Assembly (NCBI GenBank): GCA_045640265.1
Contig: JAZUES010000084.1
Location: forward strand, 4,220 to 68,219
DNA from: Solibacillus sp045640265
GTDB taxonomy: Bacteria; Bacillota; Bacilli; Bacillales_A; Planococcaceae
DNA: 64,000 nucleotides
Direction of reading: 5' to 3'
Translations under genes and position numbers: made by a program
Shown here: in pieces, positions 61,782-64,000 of the stretch
Position numbering within the stretch: position 1 is the first letter of the stretch
Layout: each line of letters starts with the position of its first letter
The notes under the pieces: model-generated
Databases searched by the model: none
What the model saw: only the letters and a program-made list of their open reading frames with translations
Told to the model about the DNA's origin: nothing

Positions 61782-62552
61782 CTATTTTTTTCGATAGAAG
61801 AACGTATCCTCTACTTCAAAACCATAACGTGCAGGGTTGAAAATTTGCTCAGTTGAACCAACGAATAAAATTCCACCAGGACGCAATGCTTTACTAAAGT
61901 TTTCATAAATTTGATCTTTTGCTTCTTCTGTAAAGTAAATCATGACATTTCGGCAAACGATTAGATCAAAATTCGATTCATAATTATCTTTTAATAGATT
62001 ATGTTTTTTAAATGTAACTGTTCGTTTAATTTCATCTTTTACTTTGAAGAACTGGCCTTCTTTATCGAAGTATTTTGCTTGTATATCTTTTGGTACTTCT
62101 ACTAAAGAACGCTCAGGATACAACCCTAACTTTGCCTTTTGAATCACGTTTTCATCTAAATCAGTTGCTAATATACCGATTTGTGATAATGGTACATGAT
62201 GTGATAACACCATCGCTAAGCTATATGGCTCTTCACCAGTTGAACAAGCGGCACTCCAAATTTTAGGACGCTTATTTGTTTGAAGTAGCATTGGGAAAAT
62301 TTTATTTTGCAATACTTCCCAGCGCTTTCCATTACGATAGAATTCAGATACGTTTATTGTCATGCGATCTAAAAACTCATTCATTAAATCACGATCTTTA
62401 TCTAAGGCAGCAAAAAACTCAATAAAGTTTTTATAGCCCTTCTTTTCATATAATGAAGTTAAACGGCGCTTCATTTGCGCTTCTTTATAAAGGAATAAAT
62501 CTATGCCTGTTTTGCGCTTGATGCCATCTATAAATTGTTCGTAATCTGACAT
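61782..62552 (-). CDS. cheR: Chemotaxis receptor methyltransferase CheR
   Basis: A 256-residue SAM-dependent enzyme (same length as in B. subtilis) that methylates glutamates of chemoreceptors. An N-terminal helical domain with KEAQMKRRLTSLYEKKGY (about 24-41) precedes the methyltransferase domain with WSAACSTGEEPYSLAM, LATDLDE and CRNVMIYF. ATG 62552 aligns with the family and has GAGGGG 10 bases upstream; ATG 62558 is possible. It lies between ndk and aroC as in B. subtilis. The three small genes upstream belong to another transcript or precede it. Confidence 0.96.
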   Translation of the reverse strand: MSDYEQFIDGIKRKTGIDLFLYKEAQMKRRLTSLYEKKGYKNFIEFFAALDKDRDLMNEFLDRMTINVSEFYRNGKRWEVLQNKIFPMLLQTNKRPKIWSAACSTGEEPYSLAMVLSHHVPLSQIGILATDLDENVIQKAKLGLYPERSLVEVPKDIQAKYFDKEGQFFKVKDEIKRTVTFKKHNLLKDNYESNFDLIVCRNVMIYFTEEAKDQIYENFSKALRPGGILFVGSTEQIFNPARYGFEVEDTFFYRKK

Positions 62553-62632
62553 TTTCATCTTTCCCCTCATGTATCTTAAGCCTATTATAGCTGAAAATGT
62601 CATATTCTGAAATAGAATTTGTTACACAAATA

Positions 62633-62863
62633 CTAGTCGTTGCGTGTTTCAATCAAAAGTTGTTTGGATTGTTCAAGTTCAAGTTTCATTTTTTCTGTTT
62701 CTACTTTATAACTATCTAATCGAATCTGCTCTAACTGGGATTCTTTTTCAAGCATTTGGATTTGTAATTTTATACTTGATCGCTTATGGTTTGTAAAAAT
62801 AGCTGTTAAAGCGATTAAAGCACCTGATCCAAAAATAATAGATAGAATGATGATATCCTCCAT
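62633..62863 (-). CDS. Small membrane/coiled-coil protein, paralogue 3 of 3
   Basis: A 76-residue protein with an N-terminal membrane helix (about 4-23) and a charged coiled coil. The segment ETEKMKLELEQSKQLLIE is nearly the same as in the two genes upstream. AAGGGAG lies 11 bases before ATG 62863; a longer in-frame start overlaps the preceding gene. It is the most diverged of the three (LEKESQLEQIRL in place of LNKEIELEKLRL). PspB-like topology is suggestive, but I do not assign a function. Confidence 0.7.
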   Translation of the reverse strand: MEDIIILSIIFGSGALIALTAIFTNHKRSSIKLQIQMLEKESQLEQIRLDSYKVETEKMKLELEQSKQLLIETRND

Positions 62864-62879
62864 GTGGACTTTCGCTCCC

Positions 62880-63107
62880 TTATTTATATTCAATACTATT
62901 TGATTGTTTCGTTTCTAAAAGGTGCTGCTTTGTGTACTCTAATTCTAATTTCATCTTTTCCGTTTCTTTATCATAGTTTTCAAGACGCAACTTTTCGAGC
63001 TCTATTTCTTTATCGATCCGCTTTAATTCGATTTTTTTATTTTTAGTATACGTATCAGATAAAATCCCTACTACAAAAATAACCATTACTACTACCCAAA
63101 AGAACAT
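62880..63107 (-). CDS. Small membrane/coiled-coil protein, paralogue 2 of 3
   Basis: A 75-residue protein with a membrane helix (about 2-19) and a coiled coil containing EIELEKLRLENYDKETEKMK, shared almost exactly with the gene upstream. AAGGGAGTGAGG precedes ATG 63107. It ends in a polar tail (SNSIEYK). It lies 42 bases after paralogue 1 and 16 before paralogue 3, so the three form one operon. Confidence 0.75.
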   Translation of the reverse strand: MFFWVVVMVIFVVGILSDTYTKNKKIELKRIDKEIELEKLRLENYDKETEKMKLELEYTKQHLLETKQSNSIEYK

Positions 63108-63149
63108 ACTCCTCACTCCCTTAACTAAACCGTATGTATAATATTATTA

Positions 63150-63380
63150 TCATAACTTTTGTTTATGCTCTATTAAAAGCTGCTTTGAATGTTCTAATTC
63201 TAACCGCATTTTTTCTGTTTCTTTTTCAAAGTTTTCGAGGCGTAATTTTTCCAGTTCGATTTCTTTATTCAATTTTTCCACATCAATACGTTTACTTTCA
63301 TTGCGAGCATCTGTAATTACTGCTATGGCTCCAACTGCCATTGCCGAAACCACTGCAAAAACCACTGCAAAAACCCACAT
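63150..63380 (-). CDS. Small membrane/coiled-coil protein, paralogue 1 of 3
   Basis: A 76-residue protein. The membrane helix (about 2-24, rich in Ala and Val) is followed by a positively charged turn and a coiled coil, EIELEKLRLENFEKETEKMR. ATG 63380 has AAGGAGG 6 bases before it; the in-frame ATG two codons upstream is too close to that site. A promoter with extended -10 lies about 75 bases upstream. The topology, one helix then a cytoplasmic coil, resembles PspB-type envelope-stress proteins, an analogy only. Confidence 0.75.
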   Translation of the reverse strand: MWVFAVVFAVVSAMAVGAIAVITDARNESKRIDVEKLNKEIELEKLRLENFEKETEKMRLELEHSKQLLIEHKQKL

Positions 63381-63453
63381 AAACATCCTCCTTATTTTCA
63401 GTCGATACTTTTTATACGTTTATATTTTCTATATAGTTTCATTATTCAGATTT

Positions 63454-63462
63454 ATTATAGCA
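63454..63462 (-). promoter_or_regulatory. Extended -10 promoter of the small-protein triplet
   Basis: On the minus strand TGCTATAAT fits the TGn extended -10 element; no good -35 is seen. The predicted start near 63447 gives a leader of about 65 nt. Confidence 0.55.
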
Positions 63463-63494
63463 TTATTTAAGCTTTACATAGTTCTTAATAAAAG

Positions 63495-63521
63495 AAAAAA
63501 GCCATCACATAAAGTGATGAC
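63495..63521 (-). terminator. Terminator of ndk
   Basis: An 8-bp stem with one wobble (63501-63508 with 63514-63521) is followed on the minus strand by TTTTTTC. Confidence 0.88.
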
Positions 63522-63542
63522 TTTGAAAGAAGCTCAAAATTA

Positions 63543-63959
63543 TTAAGCTAAACCTTCAGTGAACCATAAACCGATTTCACGTTCAGCAGAAGCTACAGAG
63601 TCAGAACCGTGAATTACGTTGTGAGATAAAGTTACAGCGTAGTCACCACGGATTGTACCAGGAGCTGAATCTTGTGGATTAATAGCACCCATCATGTTAC
63701 GAGCTAAAGCGATAACGTTCTCGCCTTCCCAAACCATACCGAATACAGGACCTGAAGTGATGAAGTCTACTAATTCACCGAAGAATGGACGCTCAGCGTG
63801 CTCAGCATAGTGTGCTTCAGCTAATTCACGAGAAGCTGTCATTAATTTAGCTCCGCGTAAAACGAAACCACGACGTTCAAAGCGGTCTACGATATCACCG
63901 ATTACTTGACGTTCAACGCCGTCTGGTTTAACCATTAAAAATGTTTTTTCGATTGCCAT
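63543..63959 (-). CDS. ndk: Nucleoside diphosphate kinase
   Basis: A 138-residue enzyme that equalises nucleoside triphosphate pools by phosphate transfer through a phospho-histidine. His117 is in the signature NVIHGSDS; the nucleotide-binding KPDGVERQ (about 11-18) is intact. AAGGAG precedes the ATG by about 9 bases. It is followed by its own terminator. The 41 bases to the window edge hold its leader. Confidence 0.97.
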   Translation of the reverse strand: MAIEKTFLMVKPDGVERQVIGDIVDRFERRGFVLRGAKLMTASRELAEAHYAEHAERPFFGELVDFITSGPVFGMVWEGENVIALARNMMGAINPQDSAPGTIRGDYAVTLSHNVIHGSDSVASAEREIGLWFTEGLA

Positions 63960-64000
63960 TGTTTAAACACTCCTTAAATTTGAGTAAAAGTTTTTACACC

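Noticed and set aside
61629..61856. A plus-strand frame in the aroC-cheR gap
   Set aside because: It crosses two hairpins and the end of cheR, and lacks a ribosome binding site.
1..64000. CRISPR arrays, insertion sequences, prophage, tRNA or rRNA genes
   Set aside because: I looked for regular direct repeats, transposase or integrase motifs, and tRNA landmarks and found none; rnpB is the only recognised structural RNA.

Overview
The window is AT-rich, densely packed chromosomal DNA from a low-GC Gram-positive bacterium of the order Bacillales. The gene order matches the ypbR-to-ndk segment of Bacillus subtilis, read here mostly on the minus strand. The bacillithiol gene bshA, type B RNase P RNA, gpsB, mrfAB, the qcrABC menaquinol:cytochrome c reductase and AGGAGG-type ribosome binding sites support this. 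Departures from B. subtilis suggest a Planococcaceae-like relative (Solibacillus/Lysinibacillus type; inferred). These are the missing trp genes between aroH and hisC, the missing bshB1 between mgsA and bshA, an inserted ba3-type oxidase operon and extra small genes. I saw no insertion sequence, prophage, CRISPR array, tRNA or rRNA.

Layout. 0-6.8 kb: end of an oligoendopeptidase, malic enzyme, a membrane-anchored HtrA-like protease, the Pit phosphate transporter with its DUF47 partner, an MBL hydrolase and a rhodanese. 6.8-15.4 kb: two-headed dynamin DynA, a bidirectional promoter with a perfect Fur-type palindrome between a 26-residue membrane peptide and a CheX-family gene, the three-gene ba3 oxidase operon, and an ECF sigma factor with a probable membrane anti-sigma factor. 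15.4-29.3 kb: a DinG/XPD-type helicase (YpvA), an rRNA methyltransferase, a PAS-GGDEF-EAL protein, rnpB, gpsB, the mitomycin-repair pair mrfAB, yppE, recU and ponA. 29.3-41 kb: ypoC, nth, dnaD, asnS, aspB, ypmB, a coupled 25-codon ORF, dinG with a structured leader or small RNA upstream, a CPA2 antiporter behind a terminator-like leader hairpin, a dihydrolipoamide dehydrogenase-like flavoprotein and a 3D-domain wall protein.

41-64 kb: panBCD (behind an attenuator-like hairpin), dapB-mgsA-bshA-cca-birA, a YitT-family protein, YugP protease, ypjA, qcrABC, ypiA-ypiB-ypiF, the aromatic cluster aroC-aroB-aroH-hisC-tyrA-aroA, cheR, three tandem paralogous membrane/coiled-coil proteins, and ndk at the right edge.

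The genes group around cell envelope and division (PonA, GpsB, DynA), DNA repair (RecU, Nth, MrfAB, two DinG-like helicases), respiration (ba3 oxidase, Qcr complex) and biosynthesis of pantothenate, lysine/diaminopimelate, bacillithiol, biotinyl-proteins and aromatic amino acids. The observations I would follow first are the Fur-type bidirectional promoter with its micropeptide (10.6-10.9 kb), the structured RNA before dinG (37.1-37.3 kb), the FNR/CRP-like site at about -41.5 of the oxidase operon, the leader hairpins before panB and the antiporter, and the tandem small-protein triplet (62.6-63.4 kb).
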